From JACKHO01 sp041398745 (GTDB taxonomy: Bacteria; Planctomycetota; Planctomycetia; Planctomycetales; Planctomycetaceae): a DNA stretch of 64,000 nt. The DNA is taken from assembly GCA_041398745.1 (NCBI GenBank), contig JAWKUB010000008.1, positions 248,001 through 312,000 on the forward strand, written 5' to 3'. Shown piece after piece: positions 36,455-47,700 of the stretch (positions are counted from its first letter, which is position 1; each line of letters starts with the position of its first letter). Under the pieces are notes generated by a model, which did no database searches, was not told the DNA's origin, and was given only the letters and a program-made list of their open reading frames with translations. Position numbers and translations under genes: made by a program.

Positions 36455-39400
36455 TCACGGAGTGTAAATCGACTCGGGTGCATTCAGGACGGCCCAGATG
36501 AAATCTTCCATGCGGATTCGCCAGTCGTCATTGAGAGCGTTGGTCGGCGGATCACCGCGACGGACTTCCGCTTCCCGCTGCACCGCTAATGCATTTGCCG
36601 GTCCATCAACATGATTTGACCAGCTCAAATAACGGACCGGCTCCCGCTTTGTCGGCTCGGGTTGGATTCGCTCTGCTTCAGGAATCACGCGAGTGTCGTA
36701 CCCGTCTTGCAGTAACGCAATATACATTTGCCTTTCCTCGTTAGACGGAAGACGAGTGAGCAGTCGCAGGAAGACACGGTCGATGAGCTTCTCCACCGGC
36801 TGATCTTCCAAGGCGAGCATTGTCATTCCATGTCGGTCACTCAACCGCGTCAGCCAGGTACTCATGGCACCGTTCGCGAAAATCGCAGGCTGGAGCATGT
36901 TCGGCTCTGTCTCCCTGATACTGCGGGGATCTTGCCGCGCTCCGCGCCAGCCATAGGCCTTAAGCACGCTGGCGACTGCCGTAATTCGTGGCAATGAAAG
37001 ACTTGGTCTGTCACGTTCATTAGAAGTTGAGGCCAGCATCCAGCACCGGAGCGGTTTCCCCAGCGTAATGGCGACATTCGTCGTGCGGACACTGTCGACA
37101 TCCAGGCTCACCTCTTCCAAATCGAATGGCGTGCCGGTTGCAAGAAAGGCGGAATCAACAATTTGTTCCGCCGTCAGTCGCCGCGGTGCCGGTGAAACAA
37201 ACAACGGACTGGTTTCGGTGAGTAAGGGATCAGTCGCGCGCTGATACGCATGTGAATTTAAAATGAGTCGTGTAATGGCCTTCACGTCGTAGCCGGAAGC
37301 GACGAATTCATGCCCCAGCCACCGCAACAGTTCAGGATGCGACGGCGCTGACTTTTCCCAGTCGGAAACGTTCTCCACGAGTCCCCGCCCCATCAGCCGC
37401 TGCCAGATTCGATTCACCATGACCTGAGCGAATCGCTCATTCTGAGGTGCCGTAATGAGAGTGGCCAGTCGATCTCGTGCACTCTCCGGATGTTCCGCAA
37501 GTTCGTCAGCAATCGCTCCCTCACAGTATCGCTCAAATGGCCATGCAGGCTGCACTTCCACACCCGGTTGCAGACTCACCTGAATGAGCGGCTTGCGTCC
37601 TGTCTGGTGCAGCCGATCATTTGGCACGCTGCTGGACGCTGGCAGTTTGACAGTGCCTTGCTTGAGCATGGCGGCGAGTTGCAGCAAGTCCTCCTGGAGC
37701 GAGACATGAGCCGGAGCGTCATGGCAACGGGCGCATTTCATCTCGACGCCGAGGAACGCCGAACTGACAATAATCCCTTTAGCGGCCATGGGCAGGTCAT
37801 TCTGCGACGCGGTGGCAAAGCCCGCTGGGCCACCAAACCGCTCGCTCCCTTTCATGCGAATGAGTTCCGTAACAAACAGATCGGCAGGTTTGTTGTCGAG
37901 CAGCGATTCGTACAGCCACCAGCGAAACGGCCCGGTATTATTGAGCGTGGGGTTAATAACGTTGGGATTCTCGGCCAACACGTCCAGCCAGTACCCCATC
38001 CAATGGTCGGCCCAGCGGGGGTCGGCCAACAGTCGGTCAATGACATTGCGCCGCCGTGTGGCTGGGTCATCCTGTTGAAACGCGGCAATTTCTTCCTCCG
38101 TCGGCGTGACTCCCACGGTATCGAGCGTCACCCGCCGCAAGAAGGCGAGGTCATCAGCCAAGGGATTCAAATCGAGTCGACTGACATTGAACTGCGGCCA
38201 GGCGGCGCCAGCATTTATCCAGCGTTTCAGGACATCAATCTCTTCAGTACTCAGAGGATCGCCCTTTGGAGGCATAACGGTGATTTCGTCGTCTGATGTA
38301 ATCCGCTGAATAAGAGCACTCTCGTCGACTTTGCCCGGCACGATGGCAGGCTCTTCTGACTCGCCTCCAGCCAGCATGGACTGATGCTCATTAATTCGCA
38401 GCCCTCCCTGAGCCTTGCCTCCCTGGTGACAGTCATAACAATGAGCTTCGAGAATAGGCTGCACATCACGGTAGTAGTCGATTTCCCCCGCATCACTTTG
38501 CTCGATATCAGCCGCGACTTCTGCAATGCGGGCGTTCAGGAAATGATCAATTTCATTCTGAGCAGGATATCCCTCGGGAAGTCGTGGAACCTTCACTCTG
38601 TCAACCGCAACCAGCCATCGTTCAGCAGCGGCCCGTCTCATGTTCCAGTATTCAGCGTTCTCTTCGCGACACTGAGCGCGCGCTTTCGCGTTGACTGCTC
38701 CCAGCCATTCTCGACGTTCCGACTCGTAAGCGGCCCAGCCGTCATCTGTGTAGGGCACATGGCGACTGCCAGGCGACAGTAGCGACCATGCCTCACTTCC
38801 CTCCAGCGAAACAGCGACCACCGTCTCCCCCAGTTCCGGACGCTGTTTATTCTTTCCGACCACGTTCCCCAGCATGGTTTCCAGAATGACAAAGTGCTCG
38901 CCGCCGTCAGATTCGAATTCGCACCAGACATCACGGTTTCCTGGCGGGGCAAAACGGAAATCAGGACCGAGGTCGAGGTAGGTATCCTGCTCCGCCAAAG
39001 GCGTATATCCGCCTGAGTCAGTCGTTCGTGGTGATGTTTCCAGCACTTTCTTGCCGTCGACATACAATCGCGACAAGCCGCGTCCACGAAGTAACAGTCG
39101 GTGCTTCCCTGCTGGCAGCGTCACAATGGCCGACGCCCGCACATGCGAGGGATTCGCTCGATCACCACGCACACCGGTCGAAACGTATCTATGCGGTACT
39201 TCGAATAATCCGAACACCTCTTCTTCGTACGTTTCGGTCACCTCTGGCTCATCCGGCCAGCCACTTGTTTCCGGCACGCCCTTCTCGCTGATTTGCACCA
39301 GCACTTTACCGGGAGGAATCATTTCAGGAGAGACTGGCGGAGGTGGAGGGACATACTGGTACCGCTGCGCAATTTCTGCGGGATCGAATCCCGCACGGTA

Positions 39401-40150
39401 AATCGCCATTTCATCGAGCCAGCCGCGGAACGACGAACCTTCACTCCTGGCAAAACCGGTCCCAATCACGAGGTCGTCCGCATCCTGGACCGGCGGCAAG
39501 TCTGTCGGACCGCTTTCACTCCATTTGCCGGTAACTGGCTTTCCGTCGATGTAGGCGCGGAGACTATCACCCTTCCCAAAAGTGAATTCGAGTGCCACAT
39601 GATGCCAGCCGGTCGATGGAATGGAGGAATCGCTCCACCATCTATGCCACGCGCGTTCTCCCGTTTCGGGATGCTCACTCGTAAACAGAATGCCAAACTG
39701 TGCGCCGCTTCCTGTGCCTTGAAATCGGATGGAGTAATTCTGGTTGTCGTCGCCAAAATCTTCGCCGTGTTTGACGTGCCGTCCCTTCCCCAAAACATAA
39801 ACAATTTCACCTTTGCCAATCGTTCCAAGCTTCACCCACGTCTCGAACCCGAATGTCTCACCTTTGTCGAACCGGACGTTCACAAAACCGCCCCGCTCGT
39901 GGTCTTTGACAAGAATTGCACCTTCGTGGCCTGCGAAGGTCATGGCGGTATTCTTGTCTGAAAATCCAGGATACTTCGGTGATCGAGGACCCTCAGCGGG
40001 AACACCATACTCGCCAATCCAATGCCCCGCTGACGCAGCACCATCAAACCGCCACTGCAAAATTGGCTCCGCCGCAGTCGCAGCGCCGCTTGTCAGCAGC
40101 AATGCAGCAGCGGCCAGGTACCTCAGCGTATTCACAGCAGGATTCATCAT
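36455..40150 (-). CDS. Planctomycete cytochrome, LamG plus PSCyt1 + DUF1549 + DUF1553
   Basis: The 1231-residue protein (ATG 40150; 40147 also possible) has a signal peptide (MNPAVNTLRYLAAAALLLTSGAATAAE), then a LamG/concanavalin-like domain (residues about 45-260), an SMP-30/beta-sandwich region, the PSCyt1 heme motif CYDCH (near residue 571), a DUF1549 block, a second CxxCH (CARCH near 806) and DUF1553 to the end. CxxCH motifs bind c-type heme covalently in the periplasm. This gene and the DUF1501 gene right after it form the standard planctomycete pair, perhaps acting on sulfated glycans. The LamG domain could bind such a sugar. Confidence 0.92.
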   Translation of the reverse strand: MMNPAVNTLRYLAAAALLLTSGAATAAEPILQWRFDGAASAGHWIGEYGVPAEGPRSPKYPGFSDKNTAMTFAGHEGAILVKDHERGGFVNVRFDKGETFGFETWVKLGTIGKGEIVYVLGKGRHVKHGEDFGDDNQNYSIRFQGTGSGAQFGILFTSEHPETGERAWHRWWSDSSIPSTGWHHVALEFTFGKGDSLRAYIDGKPVTGKWSESGPTDLPPVQDADDLVIGTGFARSEGSSFRGWLDEMAIYRAGFDPAEIAQRYQYVPPPPPVSPEMIPPGKVLVQISEKGVPETSGWPDEPEVTETYEEEVFGLFEVPHRYVSTGVRGDRANPSHVRASAIVTLPAGKHRLLLRGRGLSRLYVDGKKVLETSPRTTDSGGYTPLAEQDTYLDLGPDFRFAPPGNRDVWCEFESDGGEHFVILETMLGNVVGKNKQRPELGETVVAVSLEGSEAWSLLSPGSRHVPYTDDGWAAYESERREWLGAVNAKARAQCREENAEYWNMRRAAAERWLVAVDRVKVPRLPEGYPAQNEIDHFLNARIAEVAADIEQSDAGEIDYYRDVQPILEAHCYDCHQGGKAQGGLRINEHQSMLAGGESEEPAIVPGKVDESALIQRITSDDEITVMPPKGDPLSTEEIDVLKRWINAGAAWPQFNVSRLDLNPLADDLAFLRRVTLDTVGVTPTEEEIAAFQQDDPATRRRNVIDRLLADPRWADHWMGYWLDVLAENPNVINPTLNNTGPFRWWLYESLLDNKPADLFVTELIRMKGSERFGGPAGFATASQNDLPMAAKGIIVSSAFLGVEMKCARCHDAPAHVSLQEDLLQLAAMLKQGTVKLPASSSVPNDRLHQTGRKPLIQVSLQPGVEVQPAWPFERYCEGAIADELAEHPESARDRLATLITAPQNERFAQVMVNRIWQRLMGRGLVENVSDWEKSAPSHPELLRWLGHEFVASGYDVKAITRLILNSHAYQRATDPLLTETSPLFVSPAPRRLTAEQIVDSAFLATGTPFDLEEVSLDVDSVRTTNVAITLGKPLRCWMLASTSNERDRPSLSLPRITAVASVLKAYGWRGARQDPRSIRETEPNMLQPAIFANGAMSTWLTRLSDRHGMTMLALEDQPVEKLIDRVFLRLLTRLPSNEERQMYIALLQDGYDTRVIPEAERIQPEPTKREPVRYLSWSNHVDGPANALAVQREAEVRRGDPPTNALNDDWRIRMEDFIWAVLNAPESIYTP

Positions 40151-40550
40151 TCGGAATGCATTCTCCACAAACGCTTCACCTGCCAATACAACGTCCAGGG
40201 AAGCCCTTCGATCCTATACAATTGCCGCACAAGCCTCTAGCACACGTCGGAGAGAAGTAATCGAAACCGAGTCAGGCGATCGGATTGTGTGAGTTCTAAC
40301 TCATGAGACTTCATTGAATCAGTGACGCAGTATCGTGATGATTATTGCGGTCACATCTCGGTTCGACGCGTCAATGGCGTTCGAAATCGCGTCAACAAGT
40401 GTTTTGTGATTTGGCCCGGAATCCCCTTCCCTATAGAATTGAGATTCAATCGTCTTAACAATTCCAAGTGTCGACGTCAGAATGATTTGCACCGGACGTG
40501 CAGTGCTGGCGGCCTCAACCGTAGCCAATAACTTCGCAATACTCAGCGCT
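40151..40550. other. Gene-free stretch before the ECF sigma gene
   Basis: The 400 bases between the divergent starts of the DUF1553 gene and the ECF sigma gene must hold both promoters. No convincing ECF-type -35 (AAC) and -10 pair, repeat or hairpin was seen. Confidence 0.4.
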
Positions 40551-41123
40551 ATGGACGAAAACCAGAAAACGATCACTCGCTTGTTGCAAGACGGCGACCG
40601 GAAAGGCAGTTCCGAGGAACTGCTGCCTATCGTTTACCAGGAATTGCGTCGGCTGGCGGCATCGCAACTGGCGCAGGAGACTCCTGGACAAACCCTTCAG
40701 CCGACGGCCCTGGTCCACGAAGCCTATCTGAGACTTGTCGGTGATAATGACTTGAAGTGGGAGAACAGGGGCCATTTTTTCGCAGCTGCAGCTCGGTCCA
40801 TGCGACAGATCCTCATCAACAGGGCGATTCAAAAAAAGACGGTGAAACATGGCGGTCACCTGAATCGCATCGACCTCTCTGAGGATATGTTTCTGCAGGA
40901 GCCCGAGCCCGATCGAGTTATTGCCTTGGATGAAGCACTGCAGCGGTTGGAAACCATGGACGAGCGCAAGGGGCGCATTGTCATGCTACGCTACTTCGCG
41001 GGGCTGAGTATTGAAGAGACCTCCAGTGCGTTGGGAATCTCCACTGCAACCGTAAAACGTGAATGGCAGTTCGCACGGACTTGGTTGTTCAAAGAAATGA
41101 AGAAGACTCTTTCCGAGTCGTAA
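40551..41123 (+). CDS. ECF-like sigma factor of the TIGR02999 (Sig-70 X6) type
   Basis: ATG 40551 begins MDENQKTITRLLQDGDRKGSSEELLPIVYQELRRLAASQL. Region 2 has QTLQPTALVHEAYLRLVG, region 4 MLRYFAGLSIEETSSALGISTATVKREW (HTH). This is the planctomycete/acidobacterial sigma group that is usually followed by a Ser/Thr kinase gene; here that kinase starts 27 bases after the stop. The group has no obvious anti-sigma partner; the kinase probably activates it by phosphorylation. The product is 190 residues, the usual length. Confidence 0.93.
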   Translation: MDENQKTITRLLQDGDRKGSSEELLPIVYQELRRLAASQLAQETPGQTLQPTALVHEAYLRLVGDNDLKWENRGHFFAAAARSMRQILINRAIQKKTVKHGGHLNRIDLSEDMFLQEPEPDRVIALDEALQRLETMDERKGRIVMLRYFAGLSIEETSSALGISTATVKREWQFARTWLFKEMKKTLSES

Positions 41124-41150
41124 ACAACACGACGGGTGCAGGAGTCTTCA

Positions 41151-44100
41151 GTGAGCATTTCGAGCGACAACAGCTGGCAGGAAATCCAAAGCCTGTTCGA
41201 ACAAGCTTTGGAACAGAGTGAAGATTCACGTACAGAGTTTCTGGAACAGGCAACGCAGGACCCCGAGGTTCGAAGAGAAGTTGCCGAACTACTGGCCGCC
41301 TATGCGGAGGGTGAAGCCGAACTGGATTGTGCGATTCAGGCGAATACAACCACGTTTCCCGAGCATGGGGCAGAGTCGGCGGCCAACAATCTGGAAATCC
41401 CGGGGTATCAAATCCTCGGTGAAATTCATCGGGGTGGGCAGGGAATTGTTTATCGAGCAATTCAGGAGGGGACGAAGCGCGAAGTCGCCATCAAGTTTGT
41501 TCGGTCAGGAGACTTTGCTGACTCGGCGACAAAAAGACGCTTTGAGCGCGAGGTCGAACTTTCGGGAGGCTTACGACATTCGGGAATTGTTCGCATTTAT
41601 GACAGTGGTTTGGCCAGTGGTCAGTACTACTACGTAATGGACTATATTGAGGGGAGTCGGCTCGATGAGTACGTCACGCAGCAATCACTCACGCAACGTC
41701 AAATCTTGGAATTGTTTATTCCGATTTGCAGTGCCATCAATTACGCGCATCAGCACGGGGTCATTCATCGTGACTTGAAACCATCCAACATTCTTGTTGA
41801 CTCACAGGGCAATCCCCATGTCGTCGACTTCGGTTTGGCCAAGCTGAATGACCCCGGCGACGATGAGACATTGCAGGTTTCCTTTACCGGCCAAATCATG
41901 GGGACCATCCAATACATGAGCCCCGAACAGGCGAGTGGTCAACCTGACTTAATCGACACGCGGAGCGACATCTATTCCCTGGCCGTCATTCTGTACTTTT
42001 TGCTCACGAAACGTTTGCCTTACGCAGTCGGGAAGGCGTTTACGCAAGATCTACTCACCATTCAGACCGAAAACCCCCTGCCCATGCAAGGCGTGAGCTG
42101 GGAAGTGGAAACCGTCGTCTTGAAAGCCTTGAGCAAAGAACCAACTCGACGCTATCAGACCGCTGGCGAATTTGGCGACGACCTCAGACGATTCATTCGC
42201 GGAGAATCGATTGAGGCAAAACGGGACAGCGTGCTTTATGTCCTTCGCAAAGCGGTTGCGAGGAACAAGACTGTAACCGCTGCGTTACTGATTATTGCGA
42301 CGACAATGCTGGTTTCCGGCATTCTAGGTTGGGGGTTGTATCTCGACGCAGAACAGTCGCGGCAGGACGAACAGAAGATGTCCCTGAAGTTTCTGCACGA
42401 ACGTGACACTGCACGGCAACTGAGGGACGAAAGCCAACGGCAGCGCTACTTTGTTGAAATGGATTTAGCTGGGCGGCTGCTCAATGATTCTGGGGGACTG
42501 AATCGAATTGAAGAGACTGTCAGTCGATGGAACAGTGAACCGGACTTCCCCGAGTCGCTCCGAGGCTGGGAGTGGAACTATCTGAGTTCACGAATCGACC
42601 GGCAGTTGTCGACGGTGAATCTCAACCAGACTCCCTTCTGCGCCCGTTTTAGCCCCAATGGAGAACACATTGCATTCGGTGACGGCGTGGGCTTTGTGGG
42701 TATTTGTTCGTCGGATACCGCCACAGCACAAATCACAAAGATTGGCCAGCATAGTGCAGCAGTCCGTTCTGTGAGCTGGAGCCCCGATGGAAAATTCCTG
42801 GCCTCTGGTTCAATTGATAACAAGGTATGTGTCTACGATTTGGACAGCAAGAAGCAACTTTGGACCCTTTCACACAATGACAATGTCGTTTCTGTCGAAT
42901 GGCATCCGACTCGCGCTTTGCTCGCCTCATCCAGTAACGACGGTGTCGTCAAAGTGTGGAACACCGGGGTTGGGAAGCCCGATTCCTCGTTTGATATTGG
43001 TCATGGGGCACAGTCTCTCGACTGGGAACCCAATGGAGAGAGACTTGCAGTGGGGACATGGGGCCGCAAGGTTTACATTTGGCATTCCATTACGCGGCAA
43101 GTAACCAAAACCCTTTCGCAGTATTCGGGAATTGTGACTGCTGTTCGCTGGAGCGGTGATGGCACCCTCATTGCAACCGGTGAGGATAACGGCGACGTAA
43201 AGGTCCGCTCGACGGCAGATGGTTCAATCCTGTGGAGCCATCATTCACAGCGACCAATTGCCGATGTTGCCTGGAGTCCCGACGACACACAAATTGCCGT
43301 GGTAGGGGAAGATCGAACCATCGAAGTGTGGGATCCCTTCAATAAGTTGCTGATACGAAAAATTGATGGACACAATGACTCGATATGGAGTGTCGATTGG
43401 AGCCAGGATGGCAACCGACTGCTGACCAGTTCGCATGACTACACGCTGAAAACGTGGCTGGTCAACGATCCGCACGATGACCGCATCATCGGAATTCCCA
43501 ATCGGCACCCGGTTAATTCTATTGCCTGGTCCCCGGACGATTCGAAAATTGCAGCCGCAACTGTTGGCTCGCCCGTCTTTGTATTCAATGCAGAATCAAT
43601 GGAGTTGATTCAAAAACTGAACGCAAGGGTGGGAGCGGGGCGCCAGTCGGTTTCCTGGAGTCCAAATGGACTCTACGTTGCTGCGGGTGGGTGGGACGAG
43701 AGGGTCACAGTCTGGGAAGCGTCGTCGGGCAACACAGTTTTTGAACTGCACCACGAGAGTAACCTGCCGGACGATGGCACACCGAATATCATCAATTGCG
43801 TCTCCTGGAGTCCCGATGGCAAACGACTCGTTTCGTCATCCTACGACGGTTCTATCGCTGTGTGGGACGCTGAGGCGGGCAACCTGATTGAGCGTTATGA
43901 CGGTGAACTTGGAAATATCTACTCGGTAGATTGGAGTCCCGTTGAGGACGACTTGCTGGCGCTGAGTACTTCCGTATCCGGAGCGTGGCTGTGGTCTGTT
44001 GGTGAATCTCCTGTGAATCAAATGGAAACTGAGCGTAACCAGTCGCGCTGCGTCCGGTGGAGTCCGGACGGCACACAAATTGCCGTTTGTCGCGAAGACG

Positions 44101-44429
44101 GACTCATCACCATTCACGACTCAAAGACAACCAAGATCCTGCTTACGTTGAGTAACCATCTTGGTGTGGTAGGAGCGGTCGACTGGCACCCGCAAGGGGA
44201 CCGACTCGCAACTGCCAGCAACGATGGGACTGTGCGCGTGTGGGATGTTGAGACAGGGACTCAGACAATTGCGTTCGATCGATTCGAGGGGCCTGTGCGT
44301 TCGGTCGCCTGGAGCCATAACGGACAAATGCTGGCTGCCGCGGGCAAAAACGGAGCCATCTACATATTCGATGCATCGAAGGGATATGCGCCGAAAGAGC
44401 GCCTTCTGGAAAGCTCGTCAACCGATTAA
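41151..44429 (+). CDS. Membrane Ser/Thr protein kinase with C-terminal WD40 propellers
   Basis: GTG 41151, with GGAG at a distance of 7-8 bases, is preferred over the GTG five codons upstream. Residues 80-350 form a Hanks-type kinase: glycine loop HRGGQGIVYRA, VAIKFV (catalytic Lys), IHRDLKPSNIL, DFGLAKL and GTIQYMSPEQASG. A transmembrane helix follows (about 374-396, LLIIATTMLVSGILGW). The rest is about 14 WD40 repeats (residues 480-1085; WSPDGKFLASGS, VWDVETG), probably forming two propellers outside the membrane or, if inverted, in the cytoplasm. Paired with the ECF sigma gene this should relay a signal to it. The giant protein gene follows 300 bases later. Confidence 0.94.
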   Translation: MSISSDNSWQEIQSLFEQALEQSEDSRTEFLEQATQDPEVRREVAELLAAYAEGEAELDCAIQANTTTFPEHGAESAANNLEIPGYQILGEIHRGGQGIVYRAIQEGTKREVAIKFVRSGDFADSATKRRFEREVELSGGLRHSGIVRIYDSGLASGQYYYVMDYIEGSRLDEYVTQQSLTQRQILELFIPICSAINYAHQHGVIHRDLKPSNILVDSQGNPHVVDFGLAKLNDPGDDETLQVSFTGQIMGTIQYMSPEQASGQPDLIDTRSDIYSLAVILYFLLTKRLPYAVGKAFTQDLLTIQTENPLPMQGVSWEVETVVLKALSKEPTRRYQTAGEFGDDLRRFIRGESIEAKRDSVLYVLRKAVARNKTVTAALLIIATTMLVSGILGWGLYLDAEQSRQDEQKMSLKFLHERDTARQLRDESQRQRYFVEMDLAGRLLNDSGGLNRIEETVSRWNSEPDFPESLRGWEWNYLSSRIDRQLSTVNLNQTPFCARFSPNGEHIAFGDGVGFVGICSSDTATAQITKIGQHSAAVRSVSWSPDGKFLASGSIDNKVCVYDLDSKKQLWTLSHNDNVVSVEWHPTRALLASSSNDGVVKVWNTGVGKPDSSFDIGHGAQSLDWEPNGERLAVGTWGRKVYIWHSITRQVTKTLSQYSGIVTAVRWSGDGTLIATGEDNGDVKVRSTADGSILWSHHSQRPIADVAWSPDDTQIAVVGEDRTIEVWDPFNKLLIRKIDGHNDSIWSVDWSQDGNRLLTSSHDYTLKTWLVNDPHDDRIIGIPNRHPVNSIAWSPDDSKIAAATVGSPVFVFNAESMELIQKLNARVGAGRQSVSWSPNGLYVAAGGWDERVTVWEASSGNTVFELHHESNLPDDGTPNIINCVSWSPDGKRLVSSSYDGSIAVWDAEAGNLIERYDGELGNIYSVDWSPVEDDLLALSTSVSGAWLWSVGESPVNQMETERNQSRCVRWSPDGTQIAVCREDGLITIHDSKTTKILLTLSNHLGVVGAVDWHPQGDRLATASNDGTVRVWDVETGTQTIAFDRFEGPVRSVAWSHNGQMLAAAGKNGAIYIFDASKGYAPKERLLESSSTD

Positions 44430-44728
44430 TCCCTTACTGCATCGTGACTGAACGTCAGTCAACTTTCTCCCGGTTCAGCTCCACAGAGTTTCGTCGCTGA
44501 CTTGCCGGGTGAAGCGAGAGCTGCATGGACTTCCGCGGTTCGTTCTGCAACCGCGAGGCGAAAATCTATCGAGCCGTGCGGGACTGCAAGGACCCTGCGT
44601 GTAACTGCTTACGGCTTGCGATCGAATTCTTTCGAAAAAGTGTGAGCCATTTTTCGTCGCATTCTTGCATTGCAGGTAGAGGAGGTTCGCCTCCGTTCGT
44701 CCAATGGCACCAAGTCACGAGTAGAACC

Positions 44729-47700
44729 ATGCTGTTTGAAGCACTCGCCAAACTCTTTCGCACCCAGCCCAAAAGGCGTCCAGCCCGGCGCCGTTCGCAG
44801 CATGTTTCCGTAGCGCAGCTCGAGATTCTAGAGAATCGCGAAATGCTCTCGGCGACTGTGGCCACGGGTTACGGTACGTTTCAGTACGCGGAAGACCTTG
44901 CCTCGGACTTTGGCGGGAAGGTTGTTGATATCAACAACGACAGTGCCCTGGACGTGGTCGGAGACTCCGTGCATATCCGCAGTGGCGATGGCTGGCTGAC
45001 CTTTGCAGATGGGCCAGGTGTTGGAAGGCTGGTCGATATCGACGGAGACAACGACCTGGATGTCGTGCGAAATCAGTATTGGGTCGAGAATCTTGGTGGC
45101 GGAACGTCGTGGGCTCAACACGTTGTGGACACGATCGATCTCAAGGGCAGCGGATTCTCCTACATTAGTTCCGACGCGGGGGACTTCGACAACGACGGCG
45201 ACATGGATATCGTCGTTTCCGTCGATGACTGGGTGTACTGGCACGAGAATGTCAACGGCGATGGTTCAGAATGGGTGGGGCATGAAGTCTGGCGTTCTGG
45301 AGTATTCGACTTTGTTTCGACTGCCGTGGCCGACATGGACAACGACGGAGACCAGGATATCGTTATTGGGACCTGGAAATTCAACATTCTGTGGGCGGAG
45401 AACAATGGCAGCGGCTCGTTCAGCCGTCTCGGTAGTCGTGTGATTGGTGACGTGAGTGAAGATGGCGACCCTCGATCCGCCTATCACCTGGAAGTGGGTG
45501 ATTTTGACCAGGATGGTCGTACAGACCTCTTTGCGGTTGGTGAGAGCGCCGTCGATGGCGCAATCAACTGGTTTACGCCGAAAGACGATCCAACAGAACG
45601 ATTTCGCAAGACGGTCGTTGACCGAATACAACGACCAGACAGGGTCATGACTGCTGTCGATCTGGACAACGATGGCGAATTGGAGCTTGTGATTGGGTCG
45701 AGGCGACTCAATGGACGCGGCGCGAACAAGGTATTCGTCTATGAGCGAACAAGCCCCTTTTCGTTTACCCAGGTGGTGTTGAGCGATGACTGGCAGGGAG
45801 CTGTCATTGATACCGGCGACCTGGACAACGACGGGGACATCGATCTGGTCGGCCAGGGCTTTATCTCCTGGAACACCGGTGGCGATTTTCATGTCGAGAC
45901 GACGGATATCTCGCCCACGGCCATTGCCAACGACAGCGATAGCGCCGTACTGAAGATCGACGCAACACATAACGGCCAGGACGGTGATGAGGACATCTTC
46001 CTGACGAGCTTCTCGTTCATGGTGGACGATGGCATGGGCGAAGTCGGCAGCTCACCCTTAAACAATTCCACGATTAATTCGCTCTTCGACAACTGGAAAA
46101 TCCACCTCGACAACGGCGACGGTAGCCTTGGCATCGGCGACAGCTTCGTCGTCTCAGTGGTTCCCAATAGTGACAACGGAGTCGTACGTGTTGATTTGAC
46201 CGCAGCCGCATCCAGCCTTCGCCGCCTGAATCCCGGACAGACGCGATCTTATCTGCTCGAAGTCGAGATGGCTGCCAGAGCCCATGAATTCGGAGACTTC
46301 CGTATCACCAATCTGACCGACCTCGGTATTCTGGCTGGGACGGATGCCAGTGCAACAGATGTTTCGGGCGATATCGAGGCCAACAACGACTACTCTCCCA
46401 ATGTCAGTGCAACGTTGGAAAGTGCTGGTAACATTTCGTTCTCGCTGAATACTGCCACCCTCAACCAGGGAACTTTCGATCCATCAACGGTCGTCGACCT
46501 GCTACGGATCGACGCAACGCATACAGGACTGGTCGATGGGGAACTTGCAAGTCTGGCGTTTCGATTTGATGACGCAGCCGGCACCAGGGAACTCGACTCA
46601 CTCGAGGTCAATGGGCTGGTCGAGTATCTCAGCATTGTTGCCGAAGATGATTCCGAAGTCATTCGCATTGAGAACCTGAGCCTTCACAACGGGGTGCTCA
46701 TCGTCAACCTGCCGGACGGCGATTCGCGCCTGAACTTCCTCAATGAAACCAAATCATTCCGCGTCAACATCCAGGTGAGTGCCGATGCGATCAACCAGGC
46801 GACGCGAAGTTTCAAAATCACTCATCTAACCGCTGACTCTAATACGGAACGTTCGAGTGTCGAACTCACCAGCAACGATGCTCCGGCCACTCTGGTGAGC
46901 ACTCCAGATCGCAGCGCAACAATCTTCACGGGCACCGAGATCGATGTGGTTGTCACGAGTTCCATTTCGACTCCTGTGACAGGACAACAGGTCACGTATA
47001 CGATAATTGTTTCGAATCAACATGCCACGACTGGTGCCTCGGGCATTCAAGTGCAGGGGATTCTCCCAGGCAACCTGCTCAATATCATGCTGGTCGACCT
47101 GCAGGTCTCCGGTGGCGCCACTTCCAGTCAGTCCATCGGTACTTCACTGGCCGGAACGTGGACAGATACGTTGAGTCTTCCGCAACAGAGTTCGGTCACC
47201 TACACCCTGACGGGTACGCTTGCGGACCTGGGCGTCGCCAACCGTTCGATGGAACCAGAGTTTCTGGTGAGCGGTGTGTCGACCACTCTCCCGACCGCGC
47301 TGTTTGACACGAATCTGGATAACAATCAGGCCTCAAGGTCGGATCTCGTTCGATTCAGTTCTACCGGAACTGGCGAGTTTGTCGACTCGGGTGTCGACCT
47401 GGCCAACCTGAATGGATCCGGAGCCGAACGGGTCAATGAGATTGCTCTGGGAGACATCGACGGCGATGGCGATATCGATGCAATCGTCACGCGAGGTGCG
47501 TCTGGTGTGGCCAGCTATGCAACGGTTCTCTTCAATGATGGGACAGGTGCTTACACCGAGAGCAGCCAGGATCTTGGTTACTCCAACTTCACGGGAGCCG
47601 TGTTAGGAGACTTCGACAGAGATGGCGATCTCGATTTGTACCTCGCGACTTCGACGGGTGTCGCTGGCGTAACTGACGATACGGATCGTGTTTACCTGAA

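Noticed and set aside
40319..40576. 85-residue minus-strand frame with a hydrophobic N terminus at the sigma gene start
   Set aside because: It overlaps the start of the sigma factor gene and has no ribosome-binding site.
42600..44400. Regularly spaced repeats in the kinase gene considered as CRISPR or tandem DNA repeat
   Set aside because: They are diverged WD40 codons inside one open frame, without identical direct repeats.
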